A stretch of 64,000 bases of DNA from DATFVA01 sp963771705 (lineage in GTDB: Bacteria > Bacteroidota > Ignavibacteria > Ignavibacteriales > Ignavibacteriaceae): positions 62,001-126,000 of the forward strand of contig CAVYUP010000008.1 in NCBI GenBank assembly GCA_963771705.1, read 5' to 3'. Each line of letters starts with the position of its first letter. Position 1 is the first letter of the stretch. The position numbers and the translations under genes are program-made. Under the pieces are notes generated by a model. It saw only the letters and a list, made by a program, of their open reading frames with translations. It was not told the origin of the DNA and ran no database searches. Below are positions 7,814 to 17,555 of the stretch, piece after piece.

Positions 7814-10800
7814 ATGAAGACATACCAGCGTATCCTGTTATTAATAATTATTTTCTCACCTATTATAATCGCCGTTTCATATAACTCCAAAAACATCGAT
7901 CAATACGTCAGACAAAGCTGGAAAACCGAAAACGGACTTCCTCAGAATACAATCACCGCTATAACCCAGACCCCCGACGGTTTTATATGGCTAGGAAGCA
8001 AGGAAGGACTTATTCGATTTGACGGCAGAGAATTCATTGAATTTAATTCAAAAAATACAAAGGCTATCGAAAATAATGAGATATGGTCCCTGCTGACAGA
8101 TTCAAAAGGAATAATGTGGATCGGAACAAATGGCGGAGGATTGATCAGTTTTCGGGATGGAGAATTTAAGAATTATAATACAAGAGACGGGTTATCCGAT
8201 AACGCCATATGGTCTCTATATGAAGACAGCAGAGGCAGCCTCTGGATCGGTACAGGCGGGGGAGGAATAACTGTATTATCCAATAATAAATTCAGAACCA
8301 TTGATACCAGTGACGGTTTGACGGGGAATTATATCTGGAGCATAACAGAAGATAGAAACGGTGCCATCTGGGCAGGTACTGATGGTAATTATTTATCACG
8401 CATTACTGATGATAGTATCAAAAGTATTTCCACATTCGACGGATATCCGGGTGATTACACGATGGCAAGCCTGAGAGACAAAAGCGGGAATCTCTGGTTC
8501 GGAGCTTCCGGTATTGGTGTTATCAGATATGACGGAAAAAGATTTAAGACCTTCTCAGAAAAAGACGGAATTCCCGATGATATAATCTGGAAAATAATCC
8601 AGGATGATCAAGGGAGTCTATGGATCGCTACTGACGGCGGATTAGTAAAATACAACAATGGTTCATTTGATGTCTTTAGAGAACAGGACGGTCTGCCAAG
8701 CAACAGCGTTTCAGCTTTATATGAAGACCACGAAGGTAATATCTGGGCAGGGATGCGGGGCGGAGGTATCACCAAATTTACTTACGGGGAATTAACAACT
8801 TATACAAGCAAAGAGGGACTGAGCCACAACAATGTTTATTCGGTGTACGCCGATTCTGAATCCAATCTCTGGATTTGTACAAGTAAAGGTCTGAACCTTT
8901 TTAAAGGAAATAGGTTCTCATCCTCTTTCAAAGAGCTGGGACTCGATTATAACATCATCTTATCTGTTACCAGGCGAAGAAATGGCGAGATCTGGGTTGG
9001 AACCGATGGAGAAGGTATTTACCGAATGGTAAACGGACGTTTTGAGAATTATACAACAGAGAATGGTTTGGTAAGCAATACTATCTGGGCAATTTATGAA
9101 GACAGGGAAGGTACAGTCTGGATCGGCGCTGACGGAGGCGGACTTATAAAATATTCGCAGGACACCTTTCAGAAGTTTGCAGATCCCAGGATGAAAGGAG
9201 AGTTTATTTCTTCCATCACAGAAGATAAAGAAGGGTCGCTATGGATCGGGACGCGTGACGGGTCGGGTATATACAAAATTCAAAACGACAGTGTTGCTCA
9301 CGCTTTTACCGTAAATCCTGATGCTGATGATATCTGGTCGCTTTACGCTGATGCTGAAAACACTATGTGGGTGGGGACTGAAAAAGGTCTCTATAAGATC
9401 ACCAATAACTGGGTATACCACTATGACGAGAAAAACGGACTCCCAACAAAATTGATTTACGCGGTTATTGACGATGACCTTGGAAATATCTGGCTGAGTT
9501 CAAATATCGGGTTAATAAAGATCCGAAAAAGAGATATTAATGCAATTGATGCTGATAAAAAGAAAACTCTATTCCCCTCAGTTTATGGTACAGCAGAAGG
9601 GATGATGACAACAGAATGCAACAACGGTTTTCCTTCCTGCACAAAAACCAAGGACGGACGATTATGGTTTCCTACCATAAAAGGTGTTGTAATGGTAGAT
9701 CCTTATGTTTTTGGTTTAAATGTGAGAAATATCCCGCTTAAGATTGAAAGGGTGAAGATAAATGGCAATTATTTCAACCCCGATTCAGTTATTACAGTTG
9801 CACCAGGAAAAGGTGACCTTGAGTTTTACTTTGCTGCCTTAAGTTTTAAGGCCCTTGAAAAAATGAATTACCGTTATATGCTGACAGGTTTTGATAAAAA
9901 GTGGGTTGACGGAGGGAAAAGGAGAGAGGCCTTCTACACAAATATTCCTCCGGGAAAATATACATTCGTGGTAAAGGCTTTTGATAATGACGGAAATACT
10001 AAAGAGGTCTCCGTTCAGTTTGAACTGGATCCGCACTTTTATCAGACAGTATGGTTTTACATATTAATAATCCTTTTACTCGCTGCCTTTATCTATTCAA
10101 TCTATAAATTCAGGGTGATGCAGATCCGGAAACATGAACAACTGCTTGAGCAGAAAGTTGAAGAACGGAGCAGGGAGCTTATAGAAGAAATAAACATCAG
10201 GAAAGAAATTGAAGAAGAACTAATCTCAGCCAAAGAAACCGCGGAAAAAGCCAGTAAGGCTAAAAGTGAATTTCTTGCCAATATGAGTCATGAGATACGT
10301 ACACCCATGAACGGAGTCATTGGAATGTCAGAGCTGCTACTTGATACTGACCTTGATGAAGAACAGCTTGAATATGCTGAAACTATAAAAATGAGCGGAG
10401 ATTCTCTTCTGAATCTCATTAATGATATCCTCGATTTTTCTAAGATAGAGGCCGGCAAAGTTGAATTAGAGAATATACCTTTTAATCTCCGGCATTGTGT
10501 TGAAGAAGCAATCGAACTGAATGCCGACCGGGCCTCACGCAAAGGAATTTCAATAGCCTATGATCTCGATCCAGACGTGCCGGAGGTAATCAAAGGAGAT
10601 ATAACAAGGCTGCGTCAGGTTCTGATAAACCTTATAAGCAACGGAGTAAAGTTTACCCGTGAAGGAGGCGTCAACGTTAAAGTGTTCTTAAAAGAAAACT
10701 ATGAAGATTATTACACGATAAACTTTATAGTAAAGGATACGGGTATTGGTATCCCGGAAACTTTTATGAACAAGCTTTTTCATTCATTCAGCCAGGCAGA

Positions 10801-11389
10801 CTCATCCACTACCAGGAATTATGGAGGGTCAGGACTTGGCCTGGCAATTTCACAAAAACTAGTCAGTCTTATGGATGGAGAGATATTTGTAAAGAGTGAG
10901 CTCTATAAGGGTTCAGAGTTCTCTTTCAGCATAAGGGCCAGAAAAGTAGAAGAAAAACCTGTGGTAAATATTAACAATACCGAAAAAATTAGAAAACTGT
11001 CGGATGAGATTCCCCTGGATATACTGCTGGCAGAAGACAATCCTGTAAATCAGAAAGTAGCACTGCACCTTTTGAATAAACTAGGATACAAAGCTGATGC
11101 TGTAGGCAACGGCAGGCTTGTGCTGGAATCACTGGAAGAAAAGTCATATGACCTGATTTTTATGGACATCCAGATGCCGGAACTTGACGGACTTGCAGCC
11201 ACAAAGAAAATAATAGAGATATATGGCACAAAAAGGCCGATGATTGTGGCATTAACCGCAGATGCAACCACCGAAGGAAGAGAAAAGTGTTATGAAGCAG
11301 GGGTTGATTATTACATTACCAAACCGTTTAAGATTGACGAACTGATAAAAGCGCTTGAAAAAGCTGCAAGAATAGCTGAAAAGGCATAA
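7814..11389 (+). CDS. Hybrid two-component sensor: periplasmic propeller, histidine kinase and receiver
   Basis: One-protein phosphorelay sensor. A signal-anchor (1-22) is followed by a periplasmic two-component-regulator propeller (about 30-620) with many repeats of the form IWxxxxDxxGxxWxGTxGGG, then a Y_Y_Y immunoglobulin-like domain (about 665-740) and a transmembrane helix (about 745-765). Inside the cell come a coiled coil, HisKA with the phospho-acceptor His826 in MSHEIRTP, HATPase with N box and GGSGLGLAIS, and a C-terminal receiver with phospho-acceptor Asp1118 in FMDIQMPELDG and Lys in YYITKPF. Unlike classical Bacteroidetes hybrids it has no AraC-type DNA-binding domain, so its output must pass to another protein. 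Ligand unknown; relatives with DNA-binding domains often sense glycans. Confidence 0.95.
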   Translation: MKTYQRILLLIIIFSPIIIAVSYNSKNIDQYVRQSWKTENGLPQNTITAITQTPDGFIWLGSKEGLIRFDGREFIEFNSKNTKAIENNEIWSLLTDSKGIMWIGTNGGGLISFRDGEFKNYNTRDGLSDNAIWSLYEDSRGSLWIGTGGGGITVLSNNKFRTIDTSDGLTGNYIWSITEDRNGAIWAGTDGNYLSRITDDSIKSISTFDGYPGDYTMASLRDKSGNLWFGASGIGVIRYDGKRFKTFSEKDGIPDDIIWKIIQDDQGSLWIATDGGLVKYNNGSFDVFREQDGLPSNSVSALYEDHEGNIWAGMRGGGITKFTYGELTTYTSKEGLSHNNVYSVYADSESNLWICTSKGLNLFKGNRFSSSFKELGLDYNIILSVTRRRNGEIWVGTDGEGIYRMVNGRFENYTTENGLVSNTIWAIYEDREGTVWIGADGGGLIKYSQDTFQKFADPRMKGEFISSITEDKEGSLWIGTRDGSGIYKIQNDSVAHAFTVNPDADDIWSLYADAENTMWVGTEKGLYKITNNWVYHYDEKNGLPTKLIYAVIDDDLGNIWLSSNIGLIKIRKRDINAIDADKKKTLFPSVYGTAEGMMTTECNNGFPSCTKTKDGRLWFPTIKGVVMVDPYVFGLNVRNIPLKIERVKINGNYFNPDSVITVAPGKGDLEFYFAALSFKALEKMNYRYMLTGFDKKWVDGGKRREAFYTNIPPGKYTFVVKAFDNDGNTKEVSVQFELDPHFYQTVWFYILIILLLAAFIYSIYKFRVMQIRKHEQLLEQKVEERSRELIEEINIRKEIEEELISAKETAEKASKAKSEFLANMSHEIRTPMNGVIGMSELLLDTDLDEEQLEYAETIKMSGDSLLNLINDILDFSKIEAGKVELENIPFNLRHCVEEAIELNADRASRKGISIAYDLDPDVPEVIKGDITRLRQVLINLISNGVKFTREGGVNVKVFLKENYEDYYTINFIVKDTGIGIPETFMNKLFHSFSQADSSTTRNYGGSGLGLAISQKLVSLMDGEIFVKSELYKGSEFSFSIRARKVEEKPVVNINNTEKIRKLSDEIPLDILLAEDNPVNQKVALHLLNKLGYKADAVGNGRLVLESLEEKSYDLIFMDIQMPELDGLAATKKIIEIYGTKRPMIVALTADATTEGREKCYEAGVDYYITKPFKIDELIKALEKAARIAEKA

Positions 11390-11400
11390 TTTAAAAGAAA

Positions 11401-11437
11401 AAAGTGGAATGAAATTGGGGTATGTTCATTCCACTTT
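11401..11437. other. Long perfect hairpin after the hybrid kinase gene
   Basis: A 13-bp perfect inverted repeat (AAAGTGGAATGAA at 11401-11413 with 11425-11437) enclosing 11 bases. The T-rich side lies on the minus-strand transcript (the plus strand has AAAAAA just before it), so as a terminator it would act on minus-strand transcription; on the plus strand it could still end the kinase mRNA or protect its 3' end. Confidence 0.6.
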
Positions 11438-11590
11438 GAGTGTTGTGCTTGAGACAAACATAGATTAATTCTAAAAGACTTGTTTAGATATTAATCACAG
11501 AATCCCAACTATTCAGGGAGACCTTCGCAAACTTAAATTATTGTGGTTTTTCAGTATTTCTGGATAAGGGTAAAAAATCACCCTAAATAT

Positions 11591-11623
11591 AAAAAAAGCA
11601 GTCCCGGATAAGGAGACTGCTTT
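11591..11623 (-). terminator. Rho-independent terminator of the C25 protease gene
   Basis: On the minus strand, a 9-bp stem AAAGCAGTC/GACTGCTTT (11595-11603 with 11615-11623) is followed directly by a run of T. It lies 30 bases past the protease stop codon. Confidence 0.88.
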
Positions 11624-11652
11624 ATAACACGCTTTGAGAAGAAAACTACGGC

Positions 11653-14600
11653 TTACCTGATTAGAACCATCTTTTTGATTTTAACAAAGCTGCCGGCATC
11701 CAGCCTGTAAAAATAAACACCGCTAGCGAAAGGCACTCCATTCCACTCATACCTATAATAACCCGGATCCATCTTCTGGTTAACTATTGTTGCCACTTCT
11801 TTACCGAGTATATCATAAACCTTAAGCACGACCTTAACTTCTTTAGGGATACCGAATTTAATAGTTGTAGTCGGGTTGAACGGATTTGGATAATTCTGAG
11901 ACAGACTGAACTCAACAGGAATAATGGAATAATCAACTTCAATGACATCAGAGTAACTTGAAGCGCCGTCAAAGTCGACCTGTTTCAGTCTATAGTATGC
12001 CTTACCTTTGCCGGTAGTAATATCGGCATCCTTAAATGAATACTGCTGAACTTCAGTAGTTGTGCCTTTTCCTTTAACCGATCCTATTTTATCGAACCGG
12101 ATATTATTTGTACTTCTCTCTATATCAAAACCGAGATTGTTTGATTCAGTAGCCGTTTCCCATTTCAGGGTGATCCCGTTTTCGTTAACATCGGCATTGA
12201 AAGAGGTGAGTTCCACAGGTATGGGAGTAAGTTCAAAGAAATCTATTACCTTAGCCATGAGCTGGTTTTTGGTTGACATTGCAGCTCCGTCAGATAATCC
12301 TCCAAACTCAAATGATGAACCGATAGTCTTATAAGTACCGGCATCATACGCAACAGCGCATCCATAGGAAGGAGTGAGATTATTGAATATCAGCTGAGCA
12401 GGAGCAATGGCTGTGAGATGATCTATGTAGCTGTTATCACCTGTATACGAGAAGCTCATACCCTCGGTGAATGTGCCCGCAACACCCTGGACAGTACCGA
12501 GATCACCGGTTCCATCGACTACTCCATTTATATGGAACATAGCATGAACAGCGGTCTGATTGTCATAATACCAGGTATCTCCGCCTTCCATATAAATCAT
12601 ACCGCCTGCATTCAGGAAATCGGCGAGCATCTGGCCTTCCGAACTGCTTAGTACATGATTTGAACTATAAATACCGAGGCAGAGGAATATTGAGCGGTAT
12701 ATACTGAGATCAGCAGGGAATGCTGTCATATAGTCGTAAGTGATAGCCTGATCATCGAGGCAGGTCATTATAGCAGGACTCGAGTTATGATTTTCGTCGA
12801 GGCAGAGAACAAGTACGGGAACCTGACCGATTACGATGTTGAAGGATCCCTGCGCAGTAAGTCCCGGACTTGCTGTAATATTTAAAACGAATACTGCCGG
12901 ATGACCTGTTGGTGTATTTTCATCCGCGCTAACACTAAAAGTTTTCGTAACAAGGGCACCAGCAGAAATATTACCATAAGCCTGGGTTGAATTATTTATC
13001 ACAACATTCGGATCTGTGGATGTAAGCTCACCGAACACAGTTACCGCACCCGAAGAACCATCATTTTTTATTTCAACTGAAACATCCACCGTTTCTCCCG
13101 GATCGAGTTTCCCATTATTATTTCCTCCGGGATCGGAGATTGTATAGGAGCCCAGAGTTAATATTGGAGCGTGAGCCCTGAGACTGAAATTGCTTGACCA
13201 GCTATTTGCACCGTCAGTAGCGGTAACCGAAAATGGAATAGTATGCATATCGGGAACATTTGCAGCAACATCTATCGCATAGCCGTCATTGATAGTTAGT
13301 TTTCCGCCTGCGGGTATATTCCCATAGAACTGGGACGAATCAGTTACTGTAACAAATTCATCATCTGAATGTATATTAACCGTAACATTAGAAGCCTCAG
13401 AAACGCCGACGTTATAAGTGCGTAATGAAAGAAGAGGAGACTCCGCATAATCAATCAGTCCATCATTATTACCGGATGCATCATTTACCATACAGCTGTC
13501 GACAACAACGTAAGGACCTTCAGCAGGGACAACCTGTATCTGAGCAGTGTACCTGTAATAGTTTTGTTTAGTAACTGTAAGAGTTACAGTATTACCCGGT
13601 GTAATAACCGGGATATCTATGGATACCGTTGAGCCTGTTCCTTCAGCAACACCCAGGATCTCACCGTCGAGGGTAAGCGCGATCAGCGAATTTGCATCCG
13701 CGGATACATCGAAGGTCGGGGTTCCTGTTACTATAACGGGATTATGCACCACGGTAAGGTTCTGAGGAACTTCTGAATAAACCGTTAAGAATGGATCGCC
13801 ATGATGATGGAACAAATAATATGTACATTCCTTATTACTGGTATTATAAGGCCAGTTTGACTGCTGCAGGAAGTATTTCCCATAGACATTCGCAAAAGCC
13901 GGATATATTCTGGGAGGTCCTGCCACACCATAATCAGGCATAAAGTTCGACCACATATAATCAAAAATTCCCCAGGTAAAAGCATCGTTAACAAACGAAT
14001 ATGAAGTTTCGGTTGCAGCGATAAGTCCCAGCGCTCCATACTGACTCCTATGGAAGGCTTCAGCAAAGCAGGTTGAGCTATAATTGAATTTACCAGTAAG
14101 GCAGTTCATTGAGAGAACGAATACCGGGTACTGGTTAGTAAGCTGATTTATATCTGAGTTCGAATAAGCGGGCTCACCCCACAGAGTTTCGCCTCCATGA
14201 TCTCTATGCTGGAGCATGAAAGCTCCGCTATTGATATCATTATTTATTCTTGATGCATTTCCACCCCAATCCGTTAAGTAAGAGGGGGAGGCAGGTATGT
14301 ATCCAAGTCCTGACGGACCAAAATAATTAACCACAACATTAGTATTCGTCGCACTTGACCAAATACTGAACGGAGGATTTCCATCATATAATGCATTTTC
14401 CCTGACCGGCGATTTACCAAGGCTATTTTCCCAGAATCCTGCAACAGTTTCGGAGCAAATCTGAAACCATCTTTCAGTTGACCATCCGAGAGCTGTAACC
14501 GGGTGGGCGTAGAATCCAGGATCCGTCGGGGGGTTTCTCTCATAATTCAGGAACTTTTCGATCATTATCTGTAATTGGCCGGCATTCTGAGCTGTTATAC

Positions 14601-15675
14601 GTGCTGTTGCAATATCCGGAAGGTGGTCACCATCAACGTCCGCATATTTATTATCAGAAATACACGTATAAGTATAAGAATATGTAGGAGAAGTAATAGT
14701 ATTTCCGCTAGTGCCATAATCACCGAGGAATAAAATTGCGGCAGGGGGGATATCCCAGTTATTATAAGCATTATTGATATAGTTTTCGATCGCGGTAGTA
14801 GTGTTGCCGCCTATTTCAGTTATAGTTACAATACCGGTACGAATTCCCTGTGATATCCTGAATTGTTTAATTGAATCAGCCCAGGCGAGAAAAACGGGAT
14901 CATCAGGAGATATTATCAAGTATTCAAAATCTGCAGTTCTTGAATCGGAATGATACTTATAATCCGCCGCAGGAAGCGACGCTGAATTCAGAAAAGTACT
15001 CATCAAGATTGGATCCCACCATCTGTTTCTCAACCTTGACTCACCAAACTGTCCATTTCCTCCAGTAAACCTGACGTTTACCGTCAGATCTCTGTACACT
15101 ATTAATTCCCTTGTTACAGGATTATACTGGAAAGGCGTAATCCCTATTATGCGTGCATCCACCCCGCGAATCTGCATCGGAGAAGACATGATAACCGGAT
15201 TTTCGGGGTAGAAAGAATTTCTGGAATACAATCCGTCATTTTTCTTATAGTAAAGAGGACCATTTTCAGTTTCCAGTGGGATTCTAGGTGCTGGTGCCAC
15301 ATCAATATTTGAATAATGTTCTGTTCTGGAAGCTGTTATACTGAAAGTAACCTGAGCTCCCTGCGGCACTGCGATATATTTGCTGAGTCCCGGCAGATCA
15401 GGAGCGCCTTCATCATTAGGAAGAAAGACTCCGGGCAGAACGATTTTTTTCATGACGGAGCCATTTATGTCGATATCATCCATCTGGAATTGTTTTGTTG
15501 AAAAGTTGATCTCCACACCCATTGAAGAAGCCCCAGCAAGGGAAATCCCCTCATTATGCCAGCTGTCGGTATAGGAAATGGTTTGTGAGTTCACCTGGTA
15601 CGGCAGTAAAATAACAAGAATTAACGGCAGTAAACTCAAAAGCGAACGTTTTAGAAAGGTATAAGTTTTCTCCAC
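11653..15675 (-). CDS. Gingipain-like C25 cysteine protease with T9SS sorting domain
   Basis: Large secreted protease exported by type IX secretion. In order: signal peptide, gingipain-type propeptide, a caspase-like C25 catalytic domain with His493 in QHRDHGG and Cys525 in LSMNCLTG, Ig-like/CARDB-like repeats (DPGGNNNGKLDPGETVDV), a segment resembling a Rossmann-type amidotransferase/ThuA-like fold (VLVLCLDENHN onward), a fibronectin-like ELTSFNADV module, and a C-terminal type A sorting domain beginning FSLSQNYPNPFNPTTTIKFG and ending KIKKMVLIR. I place the start at a GTG (15675) behind GGGAGAGATCAG, which leaves a compact signal peptide; an in-frame ATG at 15702 adds nine unlikely residues and has no clear ribosome site. 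Single gene with its own terminator. Substrate unknown; scavenging or surface-protein processing is likely. Confidence 0.93.
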   Translation of the reverse strand: MEKTYTFLKRSLLSLLPLILVILLPYQVNSQTISYTDSWHNEGISLAGASSMGVEINFSTKQFQMDDIDINGSVMKKIVLPGVFLPNDEGAPDLPGLSKYIAVPQGAQVTFSITASRTEHYSNIDVAPAPRIPLETENGPLYYKKNDGLYSRNSFYPENPVIMSSPMQIRGVDARIIGITPFQYNPVTRELIVYRDLTVNVRFTGGNGQFGESRLRNRWWDPILMSTFLNSASLPAADYKYHSDSRTADFEYLIISPDDPVFLAWADSIKQFRISQGIRTGIVTITEIGGNTTTAIENYINNAYNNWDIPPAAILFLGDYGTSGNTITSPTYSYTYTCISDNKYADVDGDHLPDIATARITAQNAGQLQIMIEKFLNYERNPPTDPGFYAHPVTALGWSTERWFQICSETVAGFWENSLGKSPVRENALYDGNPPFSIWSSATNTNVVVNYFGPSGLGYIPASPSYLTDWGGNASRINNDINSGAFMLQHRDHGGETLWGEPAYSNSDINQLTNQYPVFVLSMNCLTGKFNYSSTCFAEAFHRSQYGALGLIAATETSYSFVNDAFTWGIFDYMWSNFMPDYGVAGPPRIYPAFANVYGKYFLQQSNWPYNTSNKECTYYLFHHHGDPFLTVYSEVPQNLTVVHNPVIVTGTPTFDVSADANSLIALTLDGEILGVAEGTGSTVSIDIPVITPGNTVTLTVTKQNYYRYTAQIQVVPAEGPYVVVDSCMVNDASGNNDGLIDYAESPLLSLRTYNVGVSEASNVTVNIHSDDEFVTVTDSSQFYGNIPAGGKLTINDGYAIDVAANVPDMHTIPFSVTATDGANSWSSNFSLRAHAPILTLGSYTISDPGGNNNGKLDPGETVDVSVEIKNDGSSGAVTVFGELTSTDPNVVINNSTQAYGNISAGALVTKTFSVSADENTPTGHPAVFVLNITASPGLTAQGSFNIVIGQVPVLVLCLDENHNSSPAIMTCLDDQAITYDYMTAFPADLSIYRSIFLCLGIYSSNHVLSSSEGQMLADFLNAGGMIYMEGGDTWYYDNQTAVHAMFHINGVVDGTGDLGTVQGVAGTFTEGMSFSYTGDNSYIDHLTAIAPAQLIFNNLTPSYGCAVAYDAGTYKTIGSSFEFGGLSDGAAMSTKNQLMAKVIDFFELTPIPVELTSFNADVNENGITLKWETATESNNLGFDIERSTNNIRFDKIGSVKGKGTTTEVQQYSFKDADITTGKGKAYYRLKQVDFDGASSYSDVIEVDYSIIPVEFSLSQNYPNPFNPTTTIKFGIPKEVKVVLKVYDILGKEVATIVNQKMDPGYYRYEWNGVPFASGVYFYRLDAGSFVKIKKMVLIR

Positions 15676-15702
15676 CTGATCTCTCCCGCAATTTTGGACC
15701 AT

Positions 15703-15997
15703 CAGGGCGGGGTGCCAGCTGCTGATCCGGATTTATAATGGCTTAAAACTGAATGCAGAAATGACAGAGCCTTAAAGAAATTAAAAAGCTGCCAAGACCT
15801 GTTCTGATTCAAGTAATAAGATGCTTTTTAATAAGAATAATAGAATCAATTATCTCTAAAAATCGTCATTTAGATGATAAAAGTAAATAAGAGCAATTAT
15901 TTTGACGAGAAATATTCAATTTTGGGCTGACGAGATGAATATTTTCCTGAGGGGTTTATTTTGTATATAAAAATATTCAACACTCGTCCCCCCAAAA
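15703..15997. other. Intergenic region upstream of the protease gene
   Basis: AT-rich DNA between two minus-strand genes. It should hold the promoter of the protease gene. I see no ORF, RNA gene or strong hairpin. Confidence 0.35.
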
Positions 15998-16471
15998 CTA
16001 AACCTGTGAAAATATTATCTCGGGAACCCTGACCTTAACCACCACCTTCTTTACTTTTTGAGGTTTCTCAACTATTAATCCGGGCATGTGAAGATCAGAA
16101 GGAAAGAAAACGGCAAACATTTTTTCTTTAAGTCTCAAGTAATTTTTCTCTCCGCAGTAGAGAATAAAATCGTTAGCCTCGTCATATTCCGTTGCAGGTT
16201 CCTGATCGCTGAAAAGTGAATAACCTATTATTTCAGAACCTTCGGCCATAAAATGAATATCGATATATTTTCGATGCGCTTCAAGACGACAGTCCTCGAG
16301 GTCTTTGGTAGTATATTCACTCACAATCGAAAAAATCTCGTTACCTGCAATTTCATTTTTTCCTTTTTGGAAGCTGGTGAAGTGGGTATCTCTCAGGTAT
16401 TTTAATGCCCGAACTATAGTGGGATGCATATCCGCATAGAGCTGAACATTATCGATGTTATCAAGTATCAT
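15998..16471 (-). CDS. YhcH/YjgK/YiaL (EbgC-like, DUF386) family protein
   Basis: Cupin-like protein of the family that includes EbgC and the sialic-acid-associated YhcH. The core motif LEAHRKYIDIHFMAEGSEIIGYS supplies the conserved His and Glu residues and FAVFFPSDLHMPGL supplies the later metal-binding His; length (157) is normal. In other bacteria these proteins work in sugar or sialic-acid catabolism, possibly as anomerases, but here no sugar genes adjoin it, so the substrate cannot be named. Cytoplasmic; single-gene unit. Confidence 0.9.
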   Translation of the reverse strand: MILDNIDNVQLYADMHPTIVRALKYLRDTHFTSFQKGKNEIAGNEIFSIVSEYTTKDLEDCRLEAHRKYIDIHFMAEGSEIIGYSLFSDQEPATEYDEANDFILYCGEKNYLRLKEKMFAVFFPSDLHMPGLIVEKPQKVKKVVVKVRVPEIIFSQV

Positions 16472-16664
16472 AAATCCCCCGTGATTGAATTAAATCTCAT
16501 ATTCTATATAAGGAAAAATTAGTTCATTCGCACCCCTCAAATCAAAATACAGCCCTGCTTCTGCCCGATCAGGCAGCAGGTTAAGTTTAACGTGAATTAA
16601 ATCATTAGTATTTTAGAAAAGTTTATTACTTTATCTCTGTATTTCTCTTATATTAACGAATAAA

Positions 16665-17555
16665 ATGGCACATACACATAATAATTCGGATAACCATAAT
16701 AAAGCGTTTGCCTTCGGTATCGCTCTTAATATCATCTATATTGGTGTGGAAGTTGTATACGGACTCCTGATCAGTTCAATGGCGCTGATAGCAGATGCGG
16801 GACATAACCTTAGCGATGTTCTGGGACTACTATTAGCATGGGGCGCCACTTTCCTCGCAAAAACTCTACCTACAAGAAAACGTACCTATGGATTAAGAAA
16901 GTCAACAATCCTCGCCGCGTTATTCAACGCATTAATACTTTTAATAGCTGTAGGGGCAATTACTATTGAGGCTATAAGAAGATTGATTAATCCGGAGCAA
17001 GTAGAGGGAATGACAATGATGATAGTTGCGGGGATCGGTGTAATTATTAATGCGGTAACTGCCTGGCTGTTCATCAAAGGGAAAGAGAAAGATATTAATA
17101 TACGCGCTGCATATCTTCATATGGCAGCCGATGCGGGAGTATCTGTCGGTGTAGTTGCGGCTGGTTTGCTCATTACTCTTACCGGGTGGCTGTGGCTTGA
17201 TCCGGTGATAAGTCTTGTCATCGTATTAGTAATAACAATAGGAACATGGGATCTTCTGAGAGATTCATTTCTTATGTCGGTTGATGCTGTTCCGAAGGGA
17301 ATCAGTGTCAGCGAAGTTGAGGAACACCTGAAAAAAATTCCCGGGGTTTCAGAAATACACGATTTACACATATGGGCGATGAGTACCACGGAGACCGCTC
17401 TTACGGTTCATTTAGTGATGCCTGATTCAAATCCCGGTGATTACTTCCTGAAGGAAATATGCGGCGATCTGCAGAAGCATTTTGGTATTGAACACTCAAC
17501 TATACAGGTAGAGAAAGATGCCCAGGGTGCCAACTGCAGCCTTGACAATGTTTAA
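16665..17555 (+). CDS. Cation diffusion facilitator (CzcD/ZitB-like) metal exporter
   Basis: Proton-coupled inner-membrane exporter of zinc or related divalent metals. Six membrane segments occupy about residues 14-215. The metal site is made by ALIADAGHNLSDVLG in segment 2 and YLHMAADAGVSVG in segment 5, each an HxxxD pair. The N-terminus is His-rich (MAHTHNNSDNHN), as in zinc members. The C-terminal cytoplasmic ferredoxin-like domain contains VSEIHDLHIWAMSTTETALTVH, typical of the family. It stands alone on the plus strand; no metal regulator lies next to it. Confidence 0.93.
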   Translation: MAHTHNNSDNHNKAFAFGIALNIIYIGVEVVYGLLISSMALIADAGHNLSDVLGLLLAWGATFLAKTLPTRKRTYGLRKSTILAALFNALILLIAVGAITIEAIRRLINPEQVEGMTMMIVAGIGVIINAVTAWLFIKGKEKDINIRAAYLHMAADAGVSVGVVAAGLLITLTGWLWLDPVISLVIVLVITIGTWDLLRDSFLMSVDAVPKGISVSEVEEHLKKIPGVSEIHDLHIWAMSTTETALTVHLVMPDSNPGDYFLKEICGDLQKHFGIEHSTIQVEKDAQGANCSLDNV

